A DNA stretch of 64,000 bases, taken from positions 162,692-226,691 of the forward strand of contig JBBHKE010002260.1 of NCBI GenBank assembly GCA_037447655.1, in the 5' to 3' direction. Below the pieces are notes generated by a model, which did not search any database, was not told where the DNA came from, and saw only the letters and a program-made list of their open reading frames with translations. This stretch comes from Zygnema cylindricum. Taxonomy: Eukaryota; Streptophyta; Zygnematophyceae; Zygnematales; Zygnemataceae. Below, one piece after another: positions 23,285-34,786 of the stretch; position 1 is the stretch's first letter; every line of letters starts with the position of its first letter. A program made the position numbers and the translations under genes.

Positions 23285-26200
23285 ATGGAGGCGGAGCTCG
23301 TACCGCCATGGCGGGCCTTCAATCTCCTCCAAGACCACCTCGAGAAGGCCGACCTCCTGCTTCTCGACACGCGTCCTCGAGGCGCCTACTCTCGCGGTCA
23401 TATCCGACGCTCTTTCTGCGTCAGTCTGACAGGTGGCAAAAAGTCATTGTGCCACGTGGCAGGTCCTGGACCGCCTCTCTGGAGCTCTTCATGCTGGTGG
23501 GATAGAAATTTGCTCGTGACTGTCTCGAAAAATGTGGAGGTGGCATTGCGGAAGAAGGAGAGGGAGAGGGAGGAGAGTAGGGAGGGAAGAGGGAGAGGGA
23601 GAGGGGGAGGGAGAGGGAGAGGGAGAGGGGAGAGTGAGGGGAAAGAGAGAGATAAATCTGGAAGTAAATGGGAGGTAGATAACGAGGAAGAGGAGGAGAA
23701 AGATTCTAAGCGGAGGAAAGTGGAGGGGAGAGAGGAGGGAGAGGAGGGAGAGGAGGAGTTGGCAGTGATTTCATTTCTTTTTAAAGAAGGGTTGATTCGA
23801 TCCTTGAAAGTACTTGTTTCTGAAGGTATTCGTGATTTCTGTCATTTTTTTTTTTTTTTAAGTTTGGAAATTAATTTTTGTAATTTTCATTTGTCAATTT
23901 ATTTGTTTATCATGGTGAAACATTTGAACAATTTTTTTCCTTTTTTTTTTAAGCCATAAAATAGTTAATCAAACTCTTTTTTTGAGAGATTATTCGAACA
24001 TTTTTTGAGAATTTGAGATAATTTTGAACAACATTTGAGAATATTGGACAAAATTTAAAGCTCAATTTTCCTTTAAATGCACTTAAACATGGAAGTAACT
24101 GTTTAAAAAATTCAAAATTAATTTTAGCCTTAAGAATTCATTAAAAAACTCAGGAACTATGTCTTAAAAATTCATAATCAAGAATTCATAAGAAAGAATT
24201 AATAAAAACTTTAGGAATTAATGTTTATTGACAAGATGGAGATAATATGTTTTTTGAAAGAGATTTACAGCAAAAACAAGTCTTGGCTTGTTCTAAAAGA
24301 GGATATTAATTTAAGTCGAAGACGATTATTGGCTTTGTTTGAAACCTTCATATTAAACTATATTAAGCATTTTTTTCGTTTTTTTAATTTGTTAAGTTAG
24401 CTGACTCAAATAGATTTAATTTTGTGAAGGAGTTATTAGTGTGAAGGAATAAGTGGTATGAAGGAATTAGTGTGTAAATGCAGAAGTAGAATGTATACCA
24501 TTAATTTAGTATTAGGGGAACTGGCGACTTGTAGTCTACTCCCTTTAATTGTGTTATCAGCACTTTTTTGGGTCAAAGAAAGCCACAACCCAGTTTTGTT
24601 ACCAATATTAATAACGATCGACACTGTAGCTTCAGTTATTTGTCTTTATTCAGTAATTTTTAATAATATGACATATTTTTTGACCAACATTGCTTTCAAT
24701 TTGGATATATTTTCTATTTTTCTTTTCCATTGTAGCAACGAAGAATGTAAAAGAACGAAAAGAGTTTTTTTTTTATTCCCCAGACTTTAAATATGCTGTT
24801 AACCTTTATGTCAATTTGTTTGCTATTAGAGATTTGTTTCACTCTTCCACAACATGTAAATTTTCGTGCTTTTACATTGTAAGAGTTTTTTGTCATCTTG
24901 TGTAGACATCAATGATACAAAAAGTGGAATAGAAGTTTTTTCGGAGTTGTATCCGACACTTGTGACGCGACATACAAAAGGTGCCGGGATTCCTCGATAT
25001 CCAGCGGAGGTAATAATTAAAGATATTTAATTAAAGGCGAGAGGCTTAAGGGGTGAAGAGGAGATAATTATGAAAGTTTAACTTGTGAAAGACATTTAAT
25101 TAGAGGGAGGGGGTTTAAGGAGTGAAGGGAGGTAACTATTGAAGTTTGGCTTGTGAAAGACAGAAAAGTAAAGGCAAGGGGCTAAGGGGAAGAGACTAAG
25201 GAGAATGGAGAGTGGGGATGTAAGGATTTTTTTCAAAATGAACGTCTCAAAGATAGTTTCTCAATTGGTTAAAGAATTGGAATCTCGTTATCTCCCTATT
25301 TCTATCTCCCTCTCGCCCCTTTTCTCTCCCCTCTTCTTCTTCCTCTCTCTCCCTCCCTCCCTCCCTCCGCCCCTCTCCCTCCCTCTCAAATTCAATATCC
25401 ATCTTAGTTTACTTAGAAATAGGTCCAATTCTATACACATATATATAATATATATGTATATATATATTTTTGCATTGGTGATGAATACATAAACATAATC
25501 AGAAAACAAACTTTTTTGTAATGGAAAGATATCATATTTGTGAATGAAGATTGTTTTCTTTTTCTTTTTCTCAATATGTTCATGGATTGTTATTTTTGGG
25601 AGACGATATATATCCATTGCAATTGAAAGAGATTGTTATCTTGACCCTAAAAACCCTGAAAAAATCTCTGAAAGATTGTATTTGTGAATAAAGACAAGAC
25701 AATTTTTTTTTGTCTTATTTGCAGGTAGTTCCCGGACTGTTATTTTTGGGAGATGTCGAGCATGCAAAGGGAGAGAGTCGACTGCGAGATCTTGGTGTGA
25801 CTCATGTCATCACGATAAGCACCGAGGCTCCGCCGGGAAGGGAGGGAGAGGGAGAATTCAAACGAGTTTTTTTTAACTTGAGTGGTAAGGTTCTTGACTT
25901 CCACTTTTGTTAAGGAGGGTTTTAAGGGATTTTAGGGGACTTAGGGTTTTAGGGTTTAAGGGTTTCAAGGTTTTGGAGGAGATCGTGTTGAAGTTTTCTT
26001 TGTCTTTTTCTCTTTTTTTGAATTGTTGGTCTTGAGTGTAGGCCTTTGGGAACCTTTCTTTGGGAGTTTTTTGTAACTTGAATATGAGAACTTTTTGGGG
26101 ACTAGCATTTTGGATGGAGTATTGCAGATTTGGAAATATCAACTTAATAGTTTTTTCTTTCTTTTTTGGGAACTTTCAAATATAGATATCGCAACTGTTC

Positions 26201-28821
26201 TTATTTTCATGAATCTAATTATTATCATTTCGAATGTATTGTACTTATTACTATTTCAATGGAGTTGTTACTATTATTACTACTGCTAAACAAGCAATAC
26301 TTATCGTTGTTCTTAATGCCTCGTAACTATTACTATTTAAACAAAACTTAATGGTTATTTCTATAATTATTGACGTAAACACATCGAAACTATCACTATT
26401 TAAACAAATCTCAACACTCATTCCTCCAACCACTATCATAAAAAACCTCTTAACTACTCTGTTTTAAAACCGATCCCAACTTTTTTTTCGAGGTTTTGAA
26501 GACGAAGCCGAAGCCGATATTACGAAATATTTCGATTCGAGTTACGATTTCATAAAGGAGGCGGAAAAGAAGGGAGGGAGAGTGTTGGTCCATTGTGGGG
26601 CGGGAGCGAGCCGATCTGCGACTCTTGTCGCCGCCTTTCTCGTGAGAGAGAGAGAGTGGACCGCAGAGAGAGCCGTGAGGTGAGAGAGGAAGAGGGAGGG
26701 GGAGGGAGAGGGAGAGGGAGAGGGAGGGGGATGAGGAGGGAGATTATTGGGATGCCCTCACTCTTTTTGGGATCTACTAAAATGGGAAGGAGGTGGGAAT
26801 GGTTGTGATTCAAGATAAGGTGTGAGGTGAGGAGGAGAGGTACTGAAAAGAGAGAGAATTTGTACAAATTTAATGGACCAAAGGTCGTATTTAACCCAAA
26901 TTTCCTTTTCTTTTGTTTAAAGAGGAACGAGGAGAGAGTTGGAATTGGAGGTACTTGTACCTGTGTACTTTATTTTGTCTTTTTTGTCTTGTTTTTTGTT
27001 TTGGGGTTAACAGCTATTTGAAGAAGGAGAGAAGTAAAGTTCAACCGAATCCGGGATTTCTTAAATCTTTAGAACTTTATGAGAAGACTTTTAAGAGAGA
27101 AGGGGAGAGAGGGAGAGAAAAGGTGAGAGAAGAGGAGAAAGAGAGTAGATCTCACAGTAGGAGAGAGAGGGGACGTGATACCGAAGTAGAAAGGAGGGAG
27201 AGGAAGGAGAGAGGGAGAGAGAGTGCAGTTCAAATCGCGCAAGGAGGAGACCCTGATGGCATTCGTCTTAAAGTTCACAAGGTTCACACTCTCCCCTCAC
27301 CCCTCATCCTTTCTGTTTCCCTCTCCCTCTTCCTCCCTTCTCCCTCTCTCCCCCTCGTGCTCTTCTTTTCCCTCCATCTTCCTTTTTTGTGCTTCGTTAT
27401 GAAGAGCATGACTTTATATTTCTCCTTTTGGCAGACATAAAATCGGCATGGGACTGTCATGGGAGCTATTCTGTCTCCCTCTCCCTCTCCCTCTCCCTCA
27501 CCCTCCCCCTCCCCCTCCCCCTCTCGCTCTCCCTCTCCCTCTCCCTCTCCTTCCTCTCCCACTTTGTATTTCTTTGATTCTTACAAAATATACTTCTCTT
27601 TATGAGTTCAGGATGAGGCATCCATGGGAGAGATCCTATTGGACGGAAAAGATAGCCACCTGATTGGTCGACTTCCCACCTGTGATCTCGTATTGGACCA
27701 CGAGTCTATCTCTCGACAGGTGAGGATTTTTAATTTAAGCAAATAATATTACTTTCGTAACAGTTAACTTTCGTGACAGTTAACTTCCGTAGTAAAGTAA
27801 AAGAATATGAGTTTTGTGAGTTTCTATGCATATTTACATGTATATATACCGGCATATTTGAACTGTAAAAACCAATTTTTGGGTATTAGCAGAAGAAAAA
27901 ACACTTTGACGCAAAAATAAGAAGTTTAAAAAAGTAGAAAAAGGCTTTGTATTGACGAAATCCAGCCGAGTTTTCTTCGATTTTTCTATTTTTTACCAAA
28001 TATTTGAATAAGGAACATGGTGACTACATGAGGAAGTTTCGATTTGGAGGTATGAAAGAAAGCTGATTAAGTATTAGTTTGCAAAATATGCCCAAGTTAG
28101 GTTTTATTGCATGTAATCAACGATTGTATCCCGATGTATCAATATTGAGGTTAGTAAATCTTTACAAGTCTCCGATTTTTAATAGGTGTAGATAATCTTT
28201 TTTAAGGACTCACTTAAGGGACTTCACTTTTAGTCTCCCTTCGATGTTTTTGGGGATATATATAATATTTGGGAAACGCTTCAAGTTTTGATTGGCTGGA
28301 AAAAAAAATGGATTAGATTAACAAATCAGTTGGAGGTGTCACTCTTTTTCGCGGCAGTTTCATTTGTATACATCTGATTGTATAAATTGTATATAATCTC
28401 AAACATTCAAATATCTATATCATTAAACTATATTATTTATCATCTATGTTTGAATGTATGCTTAATGAACTCTTAAGAAACCTGTTAAAATTTTATTCCT
28501 TCCGTTCATTTTCCACAAGAATCCTTTGTTCGTATATTCCATATTCTCAGAAAAGTTGTTCAATTTTGAGGTTTCATAATTTTTTTTTTTTATGTATAAT
28601 TGTAGCATGCGAAAATCTCTCACGAAGGTGGTACAAATCCTATTTTGGAGGATTTGGGAGCCGGTCACGGAACTTTTGTCGATGGTCGGCGTGTGAATAA
28701 AAAGGAGGTCGTCCTATTGAAAGAAGGGAGTAAAATAAAATTTGGAGCGAGTACAAGGCAGTATACTCTAGTTGGAGTGAAATCTCCGGAAAGTCGATGG
28801 GAAGGAGAAGTAGATCTTTAG
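23285..28821 (+). CDS. Rhodanese-like / dual-specificity phosphatase / FHA fusion protein (7 exons)
   Basis: Exons: 23285-23825, 24906-25009, 25725-25884, 26493-26679, 27014-27281, 27612-27719 and 28606-28821. All are GT-AG with matching phases, giving about 527 residues; an in-frame ATG at 23264 would add seven. Residues about 9-75 look like the first half of a rhodanese/CDC25-like domain (LLLLDTRPRGAYSRGHI, then WWDRN). An 80-residue Arg/Glu/Gly-rich insert follows, then the rest of the domain (VISFLFKEG...LKVLVSEG...FSELYP). No rhodanese catalytic cysteine is seen, as in MAP-kinase phosphatases. A DSP domain follows (about 214-350): YPAEVVPGLLFLGD, general-acid candidate D272 and active site HCGAGASRS (C303, R309), so it looks catalytically competent. 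After a charged linker an FHA domain (about 414-515) shows GR (439-440), SRQH (454-457) and GHGTFVDGRRV. FHA domains bind phosphothreonine. I infer a phosphatase targeted to phosphorylated partners. The rhodanese assignment is the weakest part. Confidence 0.88.
23556..23660 (+). repeat. GGGAGA-type purine repeat inside the coding sequence
   Basis: An imperfect GGGAGA/GAGGGA hexamer tract in exon 1 of the phosphatase gene encodes Arg/Gly/Glu repeats. It is in frame and splits the rhodanese-like domain. The same hexamer recurs in exons 4-5, downstream of the gene (28827-28864) and near 29594-29720. Confidence 0.7.
25925..25975 (-). repeat. Interstitial telomere-like (TTTAGGG) repeat in an intron
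   Basis: The plus strand reads as degenerate TTTAGGG units (TTAGGGTTTTAGGGTTTAAG and onward) in the intron after exon 3. The minus strand therefore holds telo-box-like AAACCCTAA sites. It is short and imperfect. Confidence 0.45.
27300..27560 (+). repeat. CTCCCT pyrimidine repeat in an intron of the phosphatase gene
   Basis: An almost pure pyrimidine tract interrupted near 27370-27470, with regular CTCCCT/CCCCCT units at about 27474-27558. It follows exon 5, whose coding strand is purine-rich, so exon and intron RNA could pair. Confidence 0.7.
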
Positions 28822-29723
28822 GAATGTGAGGGAGAGGGAGAAGGAGAGGGAGAGGGAGAGGGTTAGGGAGAGTATCCATTTATGTGTCATTTGTCATGTA
28901 AAATGCCTGATTGTATTGCCTTTGTAGTTCAAAAGCCTGAATAGTCATTGAAAGCTTTTTTTTTGTGCAGTACGTTTTGTTAAATTTGTGCACCAATAGC
29001 TCTGTATCGATTTCTTTTCCAAAAAATAATTTTTAGCGATGGATGGTTAGTGTTTCTAAAAACGACAACTTTGTTTGTTGGGACTTTATTGTTGACTTTA
29101 TTCCACTTTTCTCATTACCAACGTGTGACTACGATGTTAGGATCTTTTTATAAGATTATTTGAGACATCCATAGGTTCTTGTGGTCTATATGCTCAATAT
29201 AGGCAATATATAAAAAAGGCGGCAATATAGAAATATTTATATATTGCCGCCTTTTTCCTTTTTTTAAATTATGTTCAATAAAGTCGGCGTTTAAAATGGA
29301 CTTCGTTCTAAGACTTTTTAGTGTGGATGTCCATGATAAAATTGTATCGTCATCGTTAGTATGACCCACAAAGTGGATAAAATCATTGTTTGAATCAAGG
29401 CTCAAAGGATAAACAAAGAGAAGTACTCCAGAGTTGCCTACATGTAGTCCACCGACTCTAGGTATTGAGAATGTTTCCACTGTATTCTGGCTAAAGAGAA
29501 CACCAAGAATCTCTATTAGTATAACTGAACATAGGCAACCCTAAATTCTGGCCGTTGAACCTAGAAGAGTATTAAAACTACTCGTTTTTTTCTGGAGAGA
29601 GAGAGAGGGAGAGGGTGTGGGAGAAAGAGGGAGAGAGGGAGAGAGAAAGAGGGAGAGAGGAAGAGAGAAAGAGGGAGAGAGGAAGAGGGGGAGAGGGAGA
29701 GCGAGAGAGGAGATGGGAGAGAA
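28822..29723. other. Phosphatase 3' region; GGGAGA repeats; no gene
   Basis: It begins with a GGGAGA repeat directly after the stop codon (28827-28864), probably in the 3' UTR. The middle is AT-rich, with a small inverted repeat around GGCGGCAATATA...TATATTGCCGCC (29217-29250) that could act as a hairpin. It ends with a GAGAGG/GAGGGA microsatellite (29594-29720), into which the next solo LTR inserted. Confidence 0.45.
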
Positions 29724-31074
29724 TGTTGATATTTGGGTATTTTCTAGGTCTTTATTAGATAGAAAAGAGTAGAGGCAGTCTGCCCCTGACTCCCTTCTCC
29801 AAGCCCCCACACTTGTCGTAGTCACTGAAGGCTGGAAAGGGAGCTAGAGCCATGGCTGCCTAAGCTTTCCAGAGAGACAGGAATAGAACATAGGTATGTT
29901 TACCAAAAAGGTATTTGACGGACCCAGGATTTGATCCTGGTACCTACCGTCCATCAAATGTCTATCAGCCGTTAGCTTTGTCCATTTAGTCTAAGACTAG
30001 TGCTAGTGCATATAGGGTTTGATAAATATTTAAATAGTTATAGGTAGGATTTTCCATTTAACTGGGTTACGATATTTAGTACATAGAGACAGTTTAATTT
30101 AGTACGGAGTACGGTATGGGGACGGAACGGATACCGCGCATTTGTTTTCGATAGCGAAACAAATACCGCGCACCAATTTTCAACGGCTACAATTGAATGC
30201 TGAAATACATCGGACGGCCGTGATTAGCGCCGGCTACGCGAAAGGATAATTTGGCGGTTTGCGGACGTCACCACTCCGGATGAGACGTGGCGACATCTTA
30301 GAGGTTGCGGAATCTCCGGAACGGAACACAACAAATCCGGATGTGACAAATGTCACATTGTGGCAATATCGTACATTACGTACAGAAAGTACTCCGGCAC
30401 TTGTACTTTCCTGTACGGTACCGTTTTCTGACGCGGCATGACCTGGCGCCACGTGGAGAGATAAGATTTGGAGGCAGGAATTCCGGAGAATTCAAGAGCG
30501 AATCCGGATAGGACATTTGTTGACTTATTAGCCATGTCGTACGATGTCCGTACAAAAGGTACACCGGCATTTGTACCTTTATGTACTATACAGTAATGTG
30601 ATTGGTCCGTACCTCAGTACTAGAGGGTTTAGAGAGGGGTCTAGGACTTAGAATATTTCGGGTAGGTAGTTGACTCTCCCAGAGAGCACCTTGTATAAAT
30701 GGCAAACTTTGGCCAGCCATAACCATCAACTCAGTTGACCAATTTCAGTGATTTTTGTTGCTGCGGACTCAGGGGAGTCCAGGCTATACAGGGGTGTAGT
30801 CGGTCAGAGTTTTTGCCTGCCTGGGTGGCTGCATTTCTAAGGGAAAGTCAAAGTGGGTGAATGTGTCCAAATCTCATATTCTAACTTTGCATTCTGTGGT
30901 GGAACTGAGCACACTGAAAGTCTTATTTCATAGGGGTGAAGCTCTAATGGGGTTCTGATTGTCAAGGGGTCAATCATTTGGGTTTATATCAAGTTGGAGT
31001 CGGCACTATCTAGATTAGCTTCTTTTGGACCTGCGAATTCTGTGTGGCAATGGAGCCCATAGAATTTCAGAGAA
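29719..31074 (+). mobile_element. Solo copia LTR with perfect 5-bp target duplication
   Basis: The LTR is 29724-31069 (1346 bp), starting TGTTGATATTTGGG and ending ATGGAGCCCATAGAATTTCA. GAGAA flanks it on both sides (29719-29723 and 31070-31074). The 3' end is identical to the end of element B's LTR and keeps the gag start codon. A TATA-like TGTATAAATGG lies near 30692, ahead of the conserved CTGCGGACTCAGGGGAGTCC block. Confidence 0.88.
29905..30000 (-). other. Antisense tRNA-like block (best T-arm in the window)
   Basis: Read on the minus strand: an A-box-like ACTAAATGGACAAAGC, an intervening stem, then a perfect 5/7/5 T-arm-like hairpin (CCAGG, ATCAAAT, CCTGG; 29924-29940), and TTTTT at 29909-29905. 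It is tRNA-like in order and spacing and antisense to the LTR. Confidence 0.55.
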
Positions 31075-31312
31075 CAGGGTGGAGAAGGGAGCCAAAAATG
31101 ATGTTTCAAAATGTTGAAACTGACGCATCCAAATAGCATTCTGAAAAATCGTTTGTAGCGCCATCTGCAAGTCCTCTGTAATCGGTCAAAACCGGACCAC
31201 GGTATACGGATAAACAGTGTACGAAACTGTAATGTACCAAATAGTACAATACAATACAGTATAAGTACAATGTAATATACTGAAGTATTGTGTAAAGTAC
31301 TGTACAGTACAG

Positions 31313-31533
31313 TACACCGTCGATTGTATTTAGCGTATATGTTTTTTTCGCCACTTAAAACAACTTTTCTCCGTACACACTTGTTAGATTTTCAATTTGA
31401 GACCGCCAATCGGAAGCTGAGAATGTTACCTTTCAATCGCAACCGTCAGATTTACAACCCGAGCAGTGTGTACGGAGAAAAGATGTTTTAAGTGGCGAAA
31501 AAAATATATACGCTCAATACGATCAACGGTGTA
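31313..31533. mobile_element. Foldback TA-flanked MITE with about 66-bp inverted repeats
   Basis: The element is 31315-31531 between TA dinucleotides. Its ends start CACCGTCGATTGTATTTAGC and CACCGTTGATCGTATTGAGC (the second read on the minus strand), and the match continues about 66 bp to CTTTTCTCCGTACACAC with few mismatches. The loop is about 85 bp. This is the classic long-TIR Stowaway/mariner MITE structure. Confidence 0.75.
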
Positions 31534-31536
31534 CTC

Positions 31537-31705
31537 TACACCGCCAATCGCTATTAGCATTGTGTACACTAATTCCGTCCCGTTTTAAAAAAAAAATATT
31601 CTCTATTAGCGTAGTTCATTCTATTTTTTTCTGTATTCTATTTAGGGTTATTTTTTAGGTACCGTACAAAACGGAAGTACGTCATCGTTTAATTAGTGTG
31701 GTGTA
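31537..31705. mobile_element. Second TA-flanked MITE, adjacent to the foldback element
   Basis: The element is 31539-31703, starting CACCGCCAATCGCTATTAGC and ending AATTAGTGTGGTG, flanked by TA at 31537-31538 and 31704-31705. It is the same family as 6111 and 19228. Only five bases separate it from the foldback MITE. Confidence 0.6.
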
Positions 31706-34139
31706 CGGATAGTGCCATACCGTACAAAATTGTACCTTTTTAAGTAAAAAGGTACAATTCATTATGCTTAATAGCCGCGGACGCATGAGAATGTGCGGTC
31801 TTAAAATGGGTTCACTCCGGGTCGTAAAAAATTACGTTCGCACATATTTGACCAACAACCGCATGGTCAACAGTGTGAACGTCAAACATATTCGCCTGTG
31901 GAAAGTCATTTTTTCAGTAAATGAACGTAACTGAATGCAATGTCATGGCGGCGTATAACTGTAACTTTGATATATACAATTTCAACACCGAGTAGGTTCC
32001 TTGTAAGCACTTATAGTTACTATTAATGCTATTTTATGGTTATGGTTCATTTAGCGTAAAGTTTATTGTATTAAGGTGAAGATGGTCCCATTTAGTATAA
32101 ATGTCCATTGTAATATGGTGTCGAACACAAAATAAAGTAAACGTTTATGTTAATATGGGGTTGATGAGCCAAAAAACCCTAAATTAAGGTTGTTATTCGA
32201 ATTTTTTAGAATAAACCAACAACATTTGGCGTTGGTGATATTTGGGGAGAGGAAACGCAAAATGCGGACATTCCATAAAAAAATGGATCCGTTCTTGGCG
32301 AATCACAACCAACCGTTTTTTGGTGGGATCTGAACAGCGTCATTTTGACAAATATTTCATTTGTCCACGGCGAAGCAGGCGAACGCTCCGCCGCCTGCTC
32401 CACATTTCATCCATGGATTCCATTTCAACAACCGCAAGCGTATTTTAATTCCCTTCCTCACGCCATCCATATATCCCATCTCCCCCCTCACTCTTTCGGT
32501 ATGCCTCTACATCTTGGTGATCCACTTGTTTTTCTCCCTCGCAAATTCGTCATATAGTTATTACGTCGAGCTAAGCCTTCCTTCCTCCCTATCAACCTAC
32601 CATTTCCTCATCCAGCCACCCTGTCTCTTCCATATCTCCCTAAATTTATGGTGAATAGCGCTCCCTCTTCCGGTTTGCGTGTCCCTCACCTTCGCCATAT
32701 TCCTCACCTCCTTGTCTCCCCATAGGTCTGCTCCACCTCCCCCTCCCCCCCCCCCCCCCCCCTTTCCTCTCTCTCTACCTCTGCTACACTCTCTTTATTT
32801 TCTCCTCTCCCTCTCTCTCCCTATCTCAGTGTGCCTCGCTTTATTTGTTAACATGTTCTCCACATGTATTTTTTTCCCCTTCCCTTCTCCCCCTCCTCCT
32901 CTACCTCTCTGCCCTTCCCTCTTTCTCTCTCAATCTCCCTCTCCCCCTCTCTCCCTCTGAATGTGCTTCTCCCTATCCGTGAATCCATCTCTCTCCCTAT
33001 ATTGTTATCCCTTTCCCTCCTTCCCACACTGAAGGAGCCTATCGTACCCCTTTCAATGTGTCTCCCTTCTGCCCCCTCCCCCTCCCCCCTCTTTCAAATG
33101 CCGCCCCCTCGCCCTTAATCTATTTCATTCCCTTTTCATAGCTCTCTCGAATTTGTTTCTGCGTTGCTGTTTTTTTTTTTTTTCCTTTTGTTGTATTTTG
33201 TTTTATTTGTTTGTTTGGTGTCATTCGAATTATGTTGGTTGTGGTTGCTAATTTGTCATTGATTCACTTTTTTTTGTTTGTCTTATTTGCAGTTGTGACG
33301 TATGCAATATTCCTTCTACAAATGGAGATAACGAGCATACCATTAAAGTATAAAAGAATAAGTTTTGAACGAGAGGGGGAAAGTGAGGGAGGAGAGGAAA
33401 GAGGGAGGCGAGGAAAGGAAGAGAGTAGAGGTGAGGGAGGAGAGGGGTGGAAAGAAAAAACGAGAGATTTTAAAAGAGGGAGGGTAGGGGTTGCTTTTAT
33501 GTTTATTGAGTTTAGTTTTTTACTACACAAATGACAAAAACAACTAGAATATGGAGAAATCTAGGTAGGAATAATTTTTTGTGTTTTTGTTGGGGTTGTA
33601 CATTCGGTAATATTCCGACATAGGATTTTGTTTGTTCAGTTTTCAACTATTTTATGTATACATTTCCAACTTTTGTACAACTGTTATGTGCCCCGTGAAA
33701 GCAATATAAAACAAAGGAATCGGTCGTTTATGGTTTTAATTTATGTTATCCATATTTTTGTTTATGTTTATTATTTGTGTTTTTTGTATTTTGTATCTTA
33801 TATATTAGTATGCTCTACGTTTCTAAAATGTGCTTTTTCTTGTTAAAAAGTTATGATCCGAGGTTATTCCGATAACGAGATTAAAAAAAAAAGGCATTTT
33901 AGGACCGAAATAAAATAAGAAAATACAAGAAACAAAAATGAATTCTGATTCTAGTTTGTGATTTCGGTGGACCAAGCTTAAGAGGAGAAGTGTAAAATTT
34001 TATACTATTAACGAGAAAAAAATAACTTCGGATTACATTTTATTTGTTTGGGCAAAGACTTCGCGTTATGCGCATGACACACAAGTAATTTATGGGATAG
34101 AACTTTTAATTCAACTATGTATACCTTCTCTCTATAGTA
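31706..34139. other. No gene seen; pyrimidine-rich low-complexity DNA
   Basis: It starts with repeat DNA shared with 6544-6700 (GTACGGAYRGTRYCAKACCG followed by AAAATTGTAC). About 32450-33115 is strongly pyrimidine-rich on the plus strand, with a C run of about 15 near 32747-32762. The apparent Pro/Ser/Leu frames there are compositional. Purine-rich DNA follows at 33370-33480. No splice-supported gene is visible. Confidence 0.4.
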
Positions 34140-34250
34140 GAGTCAAAGTTGTATCATTCAGCCACGATATATTTTCGTCGCTGAATGGTAGAACTTAGTT
34201 TACCATCAAAATTACCATTCAACGATGAGACGTTCTCGTCGCTGGATAAT

Positions 34251-34545
34251 CGTGTCGAATTTTTGCACTTTAGTGATGAAATTGTGTCGTCGCTAAAACT
34301 GTCTGAAGTCGGGATTGACCTAGTAATGGACTGTATTTGTCGCCATCTGTGGAATTTAACATGTAAACGACGAAGCCCTAAACACATTGAAAACATCCAT
34401 GCCGAATTTGTGCACTTCAGCGACAAGACTGTCTCGTCGCTAGAATTGTATGAATGCCGAAAATGACCTAGCAATGGACTGCATTTGTCGCCATCTCGGG
34501 AAAATAACGTGTAATCGACGAAGCCTTAAACACATTGAAAAAATT
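34251..34545. repeat. Two tandem ~150-bp units at a transposon edge
   Basis: Units start at about 34251 and 34401. They share GAATTT.TGCACTT.AG.GA, GACCTAG.AATGGACTG.AT, TTTGTCGCCATCT and CGACGAAGCC.TAAACACATT. They contain CGTCGCT words also found at 36740-37040 and look like subterminal repeats of the neighbouring DNA transposon. Confidence 0.55.
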
Positions 34546-34786
34546 CGTAACATCTAATGTCATCAAAGTCTTTTTCCATACATCATTTTCAGTAACAAAC
34601 TTCAAAATGAAACACCAAGAAGGATACGATTATATTGAAATCATCAAGGATACAATTTTCCCGACATTATTTGACAAACGCTAAGTACAATAACCACACT
34701 AACCATCCAAAACTACTAATAAAAAGTATAAGAAATGAACACTAGTTCTATAATTTTATGCTAAACCTTGTCCTCTTCTTCACACA

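Noticed and set aside
27389-27577. Possible extra phosphatase exon after the acceptor near 27434
   Set aside because: It would insert a repeat-encoded Ser/Leu run before the FHA domain, whereas exon 5 joins exon 6 directly in phase with a sensible FHA start.
32361-33118. Several Pro/Ser/Leu-rich plus-strand frames
   Set aside because: They run through a pyrimidine-rich low-complexity tract in all three frames, so openness is compositional.
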